In this document: positions 25,760 to 35,362 of the stretch, piece by piece
Layout: the number at the start of each line of letters is the position of its first letter
How positions within the stretch are numbered: the first letter of the stretch is position 1
Source: RQOF01 sp964461135
GTDB taxonomy: Bacteria; Calditrichota; Calditrichia; RBG-13-44-9
Assembly (NCBI GenBank): GCA_964461135.1
Contig: CAYWTB010000003.1
Coordinates: 60,003-124,002 of the forward strand
Reading direction: 5' to 3'
DNA: 64,000 nt
Translations under genes and position numbers: made by a program
Notes under the pieces: generated by a model
What the model was told of the DNA's origin: nothing
Databases searched by the model: none
What the model saw: the letters and a program-made list of their open reading frames with translations, nothing else

Positions 25760-27271
25760 ATGCCAGATTCTGTCTCAACAAGAGCTCTCCGTAAAATCCT
25801 GATTGTTGATGATGAACCCGCCTTTCAGAAACTTATCAAATCTCAATTGGAAAAAAAAGATTTTGAAGTATTCAGTTGCCTGGACAGCAGAGATGCCGTG
25901 CAGATGATTGAACGTGAATTCCCCAATCTGGTTCTCATGGATTTAATGATGCCCGAACTGGATGGTTTCTCTTTGATCCGGCAGATCCGGGAAATAAAAC
26001 TGAGCGGTTACCTCCCCATTATGGCCGTTACTGCACGGTCTGACCTCAGGGACCTGGTACATGCCATGGACGCCGGAGCAGACGATTATATCACCAAACC
26101 ATTTGAATTTGAGGAATTATTGGCGCGGATTAATAACATGCTGCGGTTGAAAAAGCTGCAGGATTCAATTCTGATTAGAACCACTGAACTAAATGAGGCC
26201 AATATCCAGATAAACCACCTGAATCAAATCCTGGGTGAGACCAATAAGGAGCTGAAAAAAAAGGTGTATGACATGCACAACATCTTTGAGATCAGCTTTA
26301 AAGTGATGGGTCACACTGAGATTGATAAGCTAGTCAATACAGCTCTGTTGAATGCGCTGGGTATTTTTACTGCCAAGAGTGTGATGTTGCTGCTGAAAGA
26401 TATCGATGAGCCTGATGTGTTCAGTGTAAAAGAATCCCGCGGTTTTCTGGATAACCAGGTGAGTGAATTTACAATACACCGCTCTGACAAACTGTTACGC
26501 TATCTTGAATTTATCAAGAAACCATTACAGGTGAAAGATGTCGCATATGAATTTGAGACCGTAATGCCTGCTCTGCAGGAATTGGAGATACAGGCCCTGG
26601 CTCCGCTTTTCCAGGAAGAGGAAATCATCGGCATACTCTGCCTGGGACCCAATGTTTCCAACCAGGAATATCCTCTGGACGTCATGGAGATGCTGGGAAT
26701 TCTGGGAAATATGCTTTCGGTTGCCTTGCATAACGCGCAGAATTTTGAACAGATTAAAGCATTATCATATACTGATGAGATGACCGGTCTTCATAATTAC
26801 CGTTTTTTCACCATGCGACTGAAGGAGGAAATTGCCCGGTCCAAACGAAACGATTCAGCGCTGGCTCTTCTCATTTTAGATGTTGATTACTTTAAAAATT
26901 ATAATGATGCACTGGGTCATCCGGCCGGTGACGAGGTTTTACGGCAATTAAGCAATATTCTTAAAAAAGCGGTACGGGATAATGATATCGTGGCCCGCTA
27001 CGGAGGCGAAGAATTTGCTATTATTTCGCCGTTAACCGATCATCACGGGGCGACGAAACTGGGGGAAAGAATCCGCTCGACGATTGAGAAGAATGATTTC
27101 CCGAACCAGGAGATTCAGCCTAACGGCACGCTTACTATCAGTATCGGTATTGCCATTTATCCCGAAAATGCACTTTCGGTGGAGGATGTAATTGTGGCGG
27201 CGGACCGTGCTCTGTATTATGCAAAAGAAAGTGGCCGCAACCGGGTAGTATTATTTAAAGATATTCATTGA
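25760..27271 (+). CDS. Response regulator with GAF and GGDEF domains (diguanylate cyclase)
   Basis: 503 residues. N-terminal REC domain with acidic pair VDDE and phospho-acceptor Asp61 (LVLMDLMMPELDG), plus the conserved lysine in DDYITKPFEF. A coiled-coil linker (about 125-180) is followed by a GAF-like domain (about 185-320) and a GGDEF domain (DEMTGLHNYRFF ... LLILDVDYFKNYND ... ARYGGEEFAIIS). The GGEEF signature is intact, so it should make cyclic-di-GMP from two GTP when the REC domain is phosphorylated. A PleD-like RxxD inhibitory site is not evident. Stops with TGA 56 bases before bshA. Confidence 0.93.
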   Translation: MPDSVSTRALRKILIVDDEPAFQKLIKSQLEKKDFEVFSCLDSRDAVQMIEREFPNLVLMDLMMPELDGFSLIRQIREIKLSGYLPIMAVTARSDLRDLVHAMDAGADDYITKPFEFEELLARINNMLRLKKLQDSILIRTTELNEANIQINHLNQILGETNKELKKKVYDMHNIFEISFKVMGHTEIDKLVNTALLNALGIFTAKSVMLLLKDIDEPDVFSVKESRGFLDNQVSEFTIHRSDKLLRYLEFIKKPLQVKDVAYEFETVMPALQELEIQALAPLFQEEEIIGILCLGPNVSNQEYPLDVMEMLGILGNMLSVALHNAQNFEQIKALSYTDEMTGLHNYRFFTMRLKEEIARSKRNDSALALLILDVDYFKNYNDALGHPAGDEVLRQLSNILKKAVRDNDIVARYGGEEFAIISPLTDHHGATKLGERIRSTIEKNDFPNQEIQPNGTLTISIGIAIYPENALSVEDVIVAADRALYYAKESGRNRVVLFKDIH

Positions 27272-27327
27272 GCGGTTCTTGAATTGTCTCCGGAATAGGG
27301 TTATATAAAACACTCGAGTATAATCGT

Positions 27328-28449
27328 ATGAAGATAGGAATCGTTTGTTATCCCACCTATGGAGGCAGCGGTGTGGTGGCAACAGAACTGGGGAAAAATC
27401 TGGCGAAACTGGGCCATGAAATTCATTTCATCACCTATGCACTCCCATACCGGCTGAATGAGTACTATAATAACATTTTTTATCATGAAGTTAAGGTGAT
27501 GGAATATCCTTTATTTGAGTATCCTCCCTATTCTCTGGCGCTGGCCAGCCGGATGGCTGAAATTGCACGGTATCAGAATCTGGATCTGATTCATGTCCAT
27601 TATGCTATTCCCCACGCTGTATCCGCTTACCTGGCCCGTGAAATGATAAAAGATCATCACCCTCTGAAAATCATTACCACACTTCACGGTACTGATATAA
27701 CCCTGGTGGGGCGGGATCCTTCTTTTATGGAAGTTACCCGCTTCAGCATTGAGAAGAGCGATGCTGTGACGGCTGTTTCAAATTACCTGCGTGACAAAAC
27801 CATTGAAATTTTCTCCATAGATAAACCTATCGAAGTCATTTACAATTTTATTGAAGATCAGCCTGATCAGGAAAATCGTTGCGGGGAATTACGACATCGG
27901 ATTGCCCCCAATGGTGAATTTATTATTTCACATCTTTCAAATTTTCGTCCCGTAAAACGGGTAGAAGATGTCATAGAGGTAGCATACCAGGTCAAGCAAC
28001 AGCTGCCGGTTAAAGTGATGATGATTGGAGACGGACCGGACCGTTCCAAAGCGGAAATACGCGCACGGCAGCTTAACATATTTGAAGACGTTCATTTTCT
28101 GGGAAAACAGGATAATGTTTACCTGTTACTCAACAGTTCCGATGTGTTTCTGATGCCCAGTAATCTGGAAAGCTTCGGACTGGCTGCCCTGGAGGCCATG
28201 TCCTGCGGAATTCCCTGCGTCACCAGTAATGCCGGGGGATTAACAGAACTGGTAAAAGACGGGATTTCAGGTTTCACGGCAGAGGTGGGCGATGTGGGTA
28301 AAATGGCCGAACTTGTTCTGAAAATTCTTAAAGATCAGAAATATAAAGAGAAATTGTCCCAAACCAGCCGCAAATATGCATTTGAAAATTTTCATGTGAA
28401 TAAGATTATTCCCCAGTATTTGGATTTGTACAAAAAAGTGTTATCATAA
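27328..28449 (+). CDS. bshA: N-acetyl-alpha-D-glucosaminyl L-malate synthase (bacillithiol pathway)
   Basis: 373-residue GT4 glycosyltransferase. The N-terminal KIGIVCYPTYGGSGVVATEL is the hallmark of BshA, and VHYAIPHAVSAYLAR and TTLHGTDITLVG are also typical. The C-terminal nucleotide-sugar domain has the E-x7-E-type motif in LESFGLAALEAMSCGIP. BshA joins UDP-GlcNAc to L-malate, the first step in making the thiol bacillithiol. bshB and bshC are not in the window. The next gene starts 12 bases after the stop. Confidence 0.93.
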   Translation: MKIGIVCYPTYGGSGVVATELGKNLAKLGHEIHFITYALPYRLNEYYNNIFYHEVKVMEYPLFEYPPYSLALASRMAEIARYQNLDLIHVHYAIPHAVSAYLAREMIKDHHPLKIITTLHGTDITLVGRDPSFMEVTRFSIEKSDAVTAVSNYLRDKTIEIFSIDKPIEVIYNFIEDQPDQENRCGELRHRIAPNGEFIISHLSNFRPVKRVEDVIEVAYQVKQQLPVKVMMIGDGPDRSKAEIRARQLNIFEDVHFLGKQDNVYLLLNSSDVFLMPSNLESFGLAALEAMSCGIPCVTSNAGGLTELVKDGISGFTAEVGDVGKMAELVLKILKDQKYKEKLSQTSRKYAFENFHVNKIIPQYLDLYKKVLS

Positions 28450-28461
28450 GTCGATAATTAC

Positions 28462-29214
28462 ATGAATTCCCTTCTGCCTTTTTTTCAAAACCCGGGCAGA
28501 CCGCTGGTGCTGGGACATCGCGGTTCTCTCTTAAAAGAAAATTTTCCGGAAAATTCGATTCCCGCATTCCGGGAAGCCCTCGAGCTTGGAGCAGACGGGA
28601 TTGAACTTGATGTCCGTTTGTCGAAAGAGGGTGAAGTAGTGGTCTGCCATGACAGAAATTTGAAACGGTTATGTGGGGTGGAGAGGAATCTGGATAAATT
28701 AAAAATTTCGGAAATAAAGGAATTGGAACTGATCAGTGATAAAAAATTTCAGGTTCGCATACCGCTTCTGGCTGAAGTATTCGAGATCTTTGGATCCGAC
28801 CTGGTTTATAATATTGAAATCAAGAAAAAATGGACCTCCTACAGGATCCTGGTGAAAAAACTGAATTCCTTAATCCGGGATTTTCATCTTCAAGATGTCG
28901 TCTGGATATCCTGTTTTGATCTGTTGTTCCTGGGATGGTGGCGAAAAATTAATAAAAATATTCCTACAGCCTTTCTTATAGAAAACTGGAATCTGCTCAC
29001 TGTCTGGCTAAGTGAACGCTCTTTTATTGATGTGATTCATCCTGATATCCGTTTATTGCCTCAGATAATCAATCGCCCGCCGGATTCTAAATATTTATGT
29101 TTCTGGACAGTAAATAATAGGCCTGATCTGGAAAAAGTAAAAAACATCGCAGGTGTATTTGCCATAATTACCGATGATGTGAAGTTGGCCCGTAATTTTT
29201 TTCCGTTTTCCTGA
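28462..29214 (+). CDS. Glycerophosphodiester phosphodiesterase family protein
   Basis: 250 residues, single GDPD domain. Catalytic and metal motifs are visible: LGHRG near residue 20, ENSIPAF, GADGIELDVRLSKEGEVVV and HDRNLKR. The second acid/base histidine is in VCHDRNL. No signal peptide, so a cytoplasmic enzyme releasing glycerol 3-phosphate from glycerophosphodiesters is likely. It is closely spaced after bshA. Confidence 0.88.
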   Translation: MNSLLPFFQNPGRPLVLGHRGSLLKENFPENSIPAFREALELGADGIELDVRLSKEGEVVVCHDRNLKRLCGVERNLDKLKISEIKELELISDKKFQVRIPLLAEVFEIFGSDLVYNIEIKKKWTSYRILVKKLNSLIRDFHLQDVVWISCFDLLFLGWWRKINKNIPTAFLIENWNLLTVWLSERSFIDVIHPDIRLLPQIINRPPDSKYLCFWTVNNRPDLEKVKNIAGVFAIITDDVKLARNFFPFS

Positions 29215-29416
29215 GATTATGTCTTTCCCATGGATGTTTGTTTCGAAAATTCATTAAACAAATGAATATTTAAAGGAACCTTAATCGTATATTTCATGTA
29301 TAGAAAAATGAGAGTTTAGCAGCGGGGGAAGAGGATTTACATCTGGTTTTAGCAATAGTTCATCCTTAAATTTGAAATAATTGTATTAATGAAGAATCAA
29401 TAAACTTGGGGCAGGA

Positions 29417-32400
29417 ATGAAAAGAATTTTTTTAGTGACCATTATTTCCCTATTCCTCACCAATGTTACGGGATTTGCCCAGTTCGGGAAAAATAAAATC
29501 CAGTATCAGAATTTTGAGTGGCGCTTTATCCAGAGTAAACATTTTGATATTTATTTTTATCCCGGAGCGGAGAAACTGGCCGAATTCACTGCCGAGGTGG
29601 CTGAAGATGCTTATAAACAACTCAGCCGGGATTTTTCCTATGATATCAGAGAGCGGTTGGTATTTATTATTTATAAGTCACACAATGATTGGCAACAGAC
29701 CAATGTGGTGCTGAGTTATCTGGAAGAAGGAATCGGTGGTGTTACCGAATTGTATAAGAACCGGATTGTGGTACCCTTTGAAGGTTCCTATGAACAGTTC
29801 CGACACGTCATTCATCATGAACTTGTACACGGGGTGATGAATGATTTGCTTTACGGTGGCTCTATACAGTCATTATTGATGGGAGAAGTTGTACCGGTAC
29901 CGCTGTGGGTGTCCGAAGGCCTGGCAGAATTTGAATCCACCGGCTGGAATACGCAAACGGATATGATTGTCCGTGATGCCGTACTTTCGGATTATATTCC
30001 ACCTGCTCAGTATCTGGAATATATTCTGGTATATCAGGGGGGCAATTCGGTTTTCCGTTTCATTTCGCAAACCTATGGCCGGGAGAAAATAGGAGAGATT
30101 TTACTTAAGTCCAGAGGAAGTATTGGTTTTCAACAGGTGCTGCAATCCTCCATAGGATTGGATTATGAAGGACTCACCGAAAAGTGGCACCGCTATCTCC
30201 AGAAGGCATACTCACCGGAAGTGAACAACCGTCTGATTCCCAAGGAATTCAGTGAGCAGCTGACCAATCATAAGAAACTGAATAATTTTCTGAATGTCAG
30301 CCCGGTAATTACTGCACAGGGGGATAAGATCGCCTACATTTCCGACCGGTCGGGTTACCAGAATATTTACCTGATGTCTGCCATTGATGGTAAGGAAATC
30401 AGAACCCTGGTAAAAGGACAGCAATCGGAAAGCTTTGAAGAACTTCATTTTCTGCGCCCGGGAATGAGTTTTTCTCCGGACGGAAACAAACTGGCATTCA
30501 CTGCAAAAATCGGAGAATGGGATGCCATCTATATTCTGGATATCAATACCGGCAGACGGGAGAAGTACCCCGTTAAAATGAATGGTGTTTTCACTGCTTC
30601 CTGGTCACCGTTGGGTGATAAAATAGCTTTTGTCGGAAACAATAATGAAAAAAGCGATATATTTATTTTTGATCTGAAAACCAAAGAAATAATTTCTATA
30701 ACAAACGATGTATTCACGGATGATGAACCATCCTGGTCTCCTGACGGCCGGTATATTACTTTTGTTTCAGACCGGGGGAATTTTATTTCGGATGAAGAGT
30801 TGCCGGAAGATTTTCGGATGGATGGATATGATTACCATTTCCGGGATATTTATATCGCAGATATCCGGACCGGAGAAATGAAACGGGTCACCAATACACC
30901 CTGGGAAGAATCTTTTCCCATCTTCTCTCCGGACGGTAAAAAACTGGCATTCACTTCGGATGAAAGTGGCATCAATAATATTTACCTGCAGGATCTGGAA
31001 ACGGGTGAGTATCATGCCATCACCAATATCATATCAGGAGTACTTCAGATTGACTGGGACGCAGATGCCAATAAACTTGTTTATACCACCTTTTATCAGG
31101 GCGGATTCGATATTTATATGATTAATAATCCTCTGAAATTGGAACCGCAGGAACCGAAACTAACAGAATTTGCAGCTGCCATGCGTAATGGTAATCCCCC
31201 GGTATATGCCAGAAACTGGACGCCAGATTTGCAGGACGAGAAAAAGGAGGAGGATGAGCCCCCTAAAGAGATGAAGGGCGAACAGCCGGCAGATTACAGC
31301 CGCTATGTGTTCGGTCAGTATCGTCCCAGGCAGGAAAGAAAAGCACTGGAAGAGGTTTCTATTCCGGAAGTAAACCTCAAGGATGAATTTGGCAATTACA
31401 AATCTCATAAATACAAAATTAAATTCTCTCCGGATCTGGTAACGGGTGCGGCCGGATACAATACCTTTTTTGGTTTCGAGGGTTATACCTCTTTTGCTTT
31501 CAGCGATTTACTGGGAGATCATCAGATATACCTGAATGCTTCATTGTGGACAGACCTGCGTAACAGCAATTTTGCCCTGACCTATTTCTATCTTAAACGG
31601 CGAGTTAATTTTGGAGTAGGTGGTTTCCATCTGGTTTATCTACTCTCCGATGGCTATTCAATCCTGAGATATCGCAATTACGGTGCGAATTTTATTGCTT
31701 CCTATCCCTTGAACCGTTATAACCGAATTGATTTTCTGGCATCATGGTATAATGTGAATCTTGAATATCTAGACTTTGTTGTACCAACGCGTAGGATCAG
31801 CGCACTGCTTCCTGAAATACAATATGTTCATGATAATGTACTGTGGGGTTTCCGCTGGGGGGTCTTTTCCCCTGTCAGCGGTACCAGATATAACATCTCC
31901 TTGCGCCTGAGTCCGAAACTGAGCGATGTTAATCTTGACTTCCGGACCTTAAAGATCGATTACCGTAAGTATTTTATGCTCAGTCCCCAGTATCAGTTTG
32001 CCTTCCGGACCACCTTTGGGGCAAGTTTTGGAAAGAATGCCCAGCAATTTTTCCTGGGTGGCATGGATAACTGGTTTAATCCCAAGTACTCCACCATAAA
32101 AAGAATCTACAGAATTGAGGATGTATTCTTTTCCGAGTTTATTACGCCGCTGAGGGGAGCATTTTACTATGAAAAAACGGGTAATCGTTTTTTCCTGATC
32201 AACTCGGAATTCCGGTTCCCGCTTATCCAGTATTTACAGCTGGGATTCCCACCGGTCAGTTTATTTAATATTAGTGGTGTTGCTTTTTATGACATCGGAG
32301 CTGCCTGGAATGTGGAAGACAGGAGGTGGTGGAGCCTGTCAGAATTCCAGGGGATTAATGACGGACAGTTTCGTGATCTTATCAGCGGGTACGGAGTCGG

Positions 32401-32512
32401 AGCCCGAATTTATTTCCTCGGTTTTCTGGTGCGGTTTGATGTGGCCTGGCCTTATGATCTCAAAAAATCTTACGATCCGATTTATTACTGGTCTCTGGGT
32501 TTGAATTTTTAA
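29417..32512 (+). CDS. Secreted gluzincin protease / TolB-type propeller / outer-membrane barrel fusion
   Basis: 1031 residues. Signal peptide (about 1-21). Residues about 35-270 form a Peptidase_MA-like zinc protease: H134-E135-L-V-H138 in HHELVHGVMNDL, with E167 in WVSEGLAEF as probable third ligand. Residues about 295-580 hold WD40-like TolB blades (ISPDG-type, e.g. FSPDGKKLAFTSDESG, WSPDGRYITFVSDRG). After an acidic linker, the last ~380 residues are rich in alternating aromatic and polar strands and end in aromatic FNF-like residues (YYWSLGLNF), consistent with a BamA/Omp85-like outer-membrane barrel. It may present protease and propeller at the outer membrane. Substrate unknown. A terminator follows. 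Confidence 0.85.
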   Translation: MKRIFLVTIISLFLTNVTGFAQFGKNKIQYQNFEWRFIQSKHFDIYFYPGAEKLAEFTAEVAEDAYKQLSRDFSYDIRERLVFIIYKSHNDWQQTNVVLSYLEEGIGGVTELYKNRIVVPFEGSYEQFRHVIHHELVHGVMNDLLYGGSIQSLLMGEVVPVPLWVSEGLAEFESTGWNTQTDMIVRDAVLSDYIPPAQYLEYILVYQGGNSVFRFISQTYGREKIGEILLKSRGSIGFQQVLQSSIGLDYEGLTEKWHRYLQKAYSPEVNNRLIPKEFSEQLTNHKKLNNFLNVSPVITAQGDKIAYISDRSGYQNIYLMSAIDGKEIRTLVKGQQSESFEELHFLRPGMSFSPDGNKLAFTAKIGEWDAIYILDINTGRREKYPVKMNGVFTASWSPLGDKIAFVGNNNEKSDIFIFDLKTKEIISITNDVFTDDEPSWSPDGRYITFVSDRGNFISDEELPEDFRMDGYDYHFRDIYIADIRTGEMKRVTNTPWEESFPIFSPDGKKLAFTSDESGINNIYLQDLETGEYHAITNIISGVLQIDWDADANKLVYTTFYQGGFDIYMINNPLKLEPQEPKLTEFAAAMRNGNPPVYARNWTPDLQDEKKEEDEPPKEMKGEQPADYSRYVFGQYRPRQERKALEEVSIPEVNLKDEFGNYKSHKYKIKFSPDLVTGAAGYNTFFGFEGYTSFAFSDLLGDHQIYLNASLWTDLRNSNFALTYFYLKRRVNFGVGGFHLVYLLSDGYSILRYRNYGANFIASYPLNRYNRIDFLASWYNVNLEYLDFVVPTRRISALLPEIQYVHDNVLWGFRWGVFSPVSGTRYNISLRLSPKLSDVNLDFRTLKIDYRKYFMLSPQYQFAFRTTFGASFGKNAQQFFLGGMDNWFNPKYSTIKRIYRIEDVFFSEFITPLRGAFYYEKTGNRFFLINSEFRFPLIQYLQLGFPPVSLFNISGVAFYDIGAAWNVEDRRWWSLSEFQGINDGQFRDLISGYGVGARIYFLGFLVRFDVAWPYDLKKSYDPIYYWSLGLNF

Positions 32513-32542
32513 ATATTACTGACATAAATTTATATACCAATG

Positions 32543-32572
32543 AGCCTGTTTTTTTAGCAGGCTTATTTTTTT
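32543..32572 (+). terminator. Rho-independent terminator
   Basis: AGCCTG (32543-32548) pairs with CAGGCT (32558-32563), followed by TATTTTTTT. It lies 30 bases after the stop of the protease-propeller gene. Confidence 0.75.
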
Positions 32573-32712
32573 GCGGTTTTTATTTTATTCATTCATACTA
32601 TCAAGGATAGTTTGTCTCAATTATGGTTGATAAAAAATCCAATTATAATTTTGTTCCCCCGGCCGGAAAGCCGTATATTCATGAGAGTTGATATCAATAA
32701 AAGATCTGCTAA

Positions 32713-34101
32713 ATGTCAAAAGTTAAAACCATTTTTGTCTGCAGCCAGTGCGGGTATGAAAGTCTTAAGTGGGCAGGAAAATGTCCTCATTGTAACAACT
32801 GGAACAGTTTCGAAGAGACGGAATCTTACCCGGACAGCAGACGCACACAGGCAACCTTTTCACAAAGTGAACCCCTGCTGCTATCCGAGCATACCGAAAT
32901 TTCTAAGACCCGTATTCTAACAGAAATAGGGGAGTTTGATCGGGTACTGGGAGGCGGTATTTTCCAAGCATCGGTAAGCCTTGTTGCCGGGGATCCGGGA
33001 ATAGGTAAATCCACCCTTCTTCTTCAGATGGCGGGGCGTCTGATAAAAAAAAATATCCCGGTTCTTTATGTCAGTGCCGAAGAATCTTTCTGGCAGATAA
33101 AAGCTCGCTCCCGACGGCTGGGAGTGGATACCTTGGCTCTTCCCCTCCTGGTTGAAACGGATGTGGAAAATATCCTGAATCAGATCGATCAAATGCAGCC
33201 GCAGGTGGTGATTATAGATTCCATTCAGGCCATCTATTCCCCGGAGGTCTCGGGAGCACCTGGAAATATCAGTCAGGTAAGAGAATGTTCTTCCCGGCTC
33301 TTCCGGGCGGCCAAGGAGAAGGGCTGGTCCCTGCTGCTGGTGGGTCATATCACCAAAGAAGGCGGAATCGCCGGTCCTAAAATTCTGGAACACATGGTTG
33401 ATGTGGTAATCTATTTCGAAGGCGATTCCTTTTATCAGTACCGGATTCTCCGTTCCCTGAAAAATCGTTTCGGTTCTGCCCATGAAATCGGTCTGTTCAT
33501 CATGGACAAGGATGGATTAAAGGAAGTTGATAATCCCTCTAATCTGTTTGTTTCAACCACCTCCGGAAACACCCCGGGATCCGCTATCGTCTGCAGTTTT
33601 GAAGGATCCAGACCGATTTTGGCAGAGATACAGGCATTGGTTTCCAGGAGTAGCTATGGCACACCTCAGCGGACTGTCAGTGGATTCGACCAGAAAAAGC
33701 TGGCACTGCTTTTGGCTATTATGGAAAAACATTGTGGGCTGAATCTGTCTTTCTCTGATGTTTTTGTAAAAGTTGCCGGCGGTTTGAAAATAGATGATCC
33801 CGGGATAGATGTGGGGATATCTGCAGCTGTTTATTCAAGCTTTGCAGATCGACCGCTTAATAATAAAGCGGTCTACATCGGAGAACTTGGTCTGAATGGA
33901 GAGATTCGCAGCGTATCACATCTGGAACGCAGGGTGGAAGAGGCTCTGAAACTTGGTTATAATCTTATTTACATTCCCCGTCTGGAAACACCTGTAAAAT
34001 CGTTTCAGGCCAATTCCAGGATTAAAATATTGCGACATATTTCCGATTTAATACAGATCAGCACGCCTGTGCATAAAAAGCAGAAAGAAGGAATCAGGTG
34101 A
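32713..34101 (+). CDS. radA: DNA repair protein RadA (Sms)
   Basis: 462 residues. N-terminal C4 zinc finger (FVCSQCGYESLKWAGKCPHC), RecA-like ATPase with Walker A GDPGIGKSTLLL (about residue 94), the RadA-specific KNRFG motif in SLKNRFGSAHEIG, and a C-terminal Lon-protease-like domain without protease catalytic residues. RadA drives branch migration in recombination. The stop overlaps the GTG start of the next gene by four bases (GTGA). Confidence 0.97.
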   Translation: MSKVKTIFVCSQCGYESLKWAGKCPHCNNWNSFEETESYPDSRRTQATFSQSEPLLLSEHTEISKTRILTEIGEFDRVLGGGIFQASVSLVAGDPGIGKSTLLLQMAGRLIKKNIPVLYVSAEESFWQIKARSRRLGVDTLALPLLVETDVENILNQIDQMQPQVVIIDSIQAIYSPEVSGAPGNISQVRECSSRLFRAAKEKGWSLLLVGHITKEGGIAGPKILEHMVDVVIYFEGDSFYQYRILRSLKNRFGSAHEIGLFIMDKDGLKEVDNPSNLFVSTTSGNTPGSAIVCSFEGSRPILAEIQALVSRSSYGTPQRTVSGFDQKKLALLLAIMEKHCGLNLSFSDVFVKVAGGLKIDDPGIDVGISAAVYSSFADRPLNNKAVYIGELGLNGEIRSVSHLERRVEEALKLGYNLIYIPRLETPVKSFQANSRIKILRHISDLIQISTPVHKKQKEGIR

Positions 34102-35033
34102 AATTTAGCGGAATGCCTGTGGGTATATATTCCATACTTTTACTACTCATTCTTTTGTTGAATGTATCGGCTCAGGATTCATCCGGGGTAAACTCAAGGC
34201 AGTGGACACTCGCCCGCGTATTTAACGGGGAAGGCTCGCCCAATGGAATATTTCTGTCCGTACCTGCGATAGATCTTGATCCGGAAGGAAATCTGTATAT
34301 AGTGGACAGCGGCCGCAACCGTCTTCTTAAATATTCTCCCAGTGGTATTTATATCAAGGATGTTGGTGGATTTGGCAGCGGTGCGGAACAATTTAATAAT
34401 CCCCGCGATGTGGATGCCCATCTGGCTCTGAGCATTTTTATTACTGATTTTAATAACAACCGAGTCGTCCGGCTGGATTCACGCATGTATTACCTGAATG
34501 ATTTTAAAACCAGCTATGACAGCCCCTATTATTTTGAAATGCCTCTGAGTGTAGCTGTTAATAACCAGTATGATATATTTATTCTGGAGGATTTGCATAA
34601 AAGAATCATAAAATTTAACCGTTTTAATCAACCGTTGGTGGCATTTGGAAAGTCCAGCGAGAATCTGGGACAGCTACTGGGACCCAATCAGATTACTACC
34701 GGGCAAAAAAGTGTTCTTTACGTTTCGGATTCCGTGCAGGGTGTTATTGTGGTTTTCGATTTTCTGGGTAACTACTTAAAAGAGATTGTTCATCCCGATC
34801 TACTTGAACCTAAAGGTATCCATGTAAGCGCGCGGGGAGAATTGACCATTGCGGATCACAGGGGTCAAAAGATATTTTTTTACCGGGAAGGGGGAAAATT
34901 CTATGATATGCTGGATCTTTCATCCTTAAATATTAATCCCACCGATGTGGCCCTGTGGCATCCCATGGGAAGGCAGGATATGATACTTTATGTATCAGAT
35001 TCCGATAAATGTTATGTTTTTTATCAGCAGTGA
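34098..35033 (+). CDS. Secreted NHL-repeat (six-bladed propeller) protein
   Basis: 311 residues starting at GTG 34098, overlapping the radA stop by four bases, so translationally coupled. Signal peptide about 1-24 (ILLLLILLLNVSAQ). NHL blades recur: IDLDPEGNLYIVDSGRNRLL, GGFGSGAEQFNNPRDV, and others to about residue 300. No enzyme motif is present. The protein should be periplasmic or surface exposed. Function unknown. Confidence 0.82.
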   Translation: MKFSGMPVGIYSILLLLILLLNVSAQDSSGVNSRQWTLARVFNGEGSPNGIFLSVPAIDLDPEGNLYIVDSGRNRLLKYSPSGIYIKDVGGFGSGAEQFNNPRDVDAHLALSIFITDFNNNRVVRLDSRMYYLNDFKTSYDSPYYFEMPLSVAVNNQYDIFILEDLHKRIIKFNRFNQPLVAFGKSSENLGQLLGPNQITTGQKSVLYVSDSVQGVIVVFDFLGNYLKEIVHPDLLEPKGIHVSARGELTIADHRGQKIFFYREGGKFYDMLDLSSLNINPTDVALWHPMGRQDMILYVSDSDKCYVFYQQ

Positions 35034-35362
35034 ATCCGGGCATCTTATAAGCGGGTAATTTTTTAGGGGCAAATTTATCACAGGTGGTTGCAGCAAGGAC
35101 AGTCTGCCGGAAATTCATAATTTTTACAGCAAATGTTTAATGGAAAAGAAGAAACCAGGAACAGCTGGTGTAGTATATTCTTTGAAGGACATAAGGCCAT
35201 TGCACCGATTTACAGGAAACCGGCAAAAAAGACAGGAGGATTGATCTGAAATCTGAAATTTAAAAGCGGGAATAGATATTCACAAAAAAACTCTTTTTTT
35301 TACAATAAATAACATTTTATATTAAACGATGATTTAATGCTAGACAGAAAGGGAATATTCTT
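35034..35362 (+). other. Intergenic region before rny
   Basis: 329 bases without a convincing gene. A 38-codon open frame (35133-35249) has no ribosome site and is not called. The last 80 bases are AT-rich and probably carry the rny promoter, but no clear -35/-10 pair with good spacing is seen. In related lineages a 6S RNA can occur upstream of rny; I could not recognise its fold here. Confidence 0.3.

Noticed and set aside
35133..35249. 38-codon open frame before rny
   Set aside because: No ribosome site, no recognisable family, and atypical composition for a gene here.
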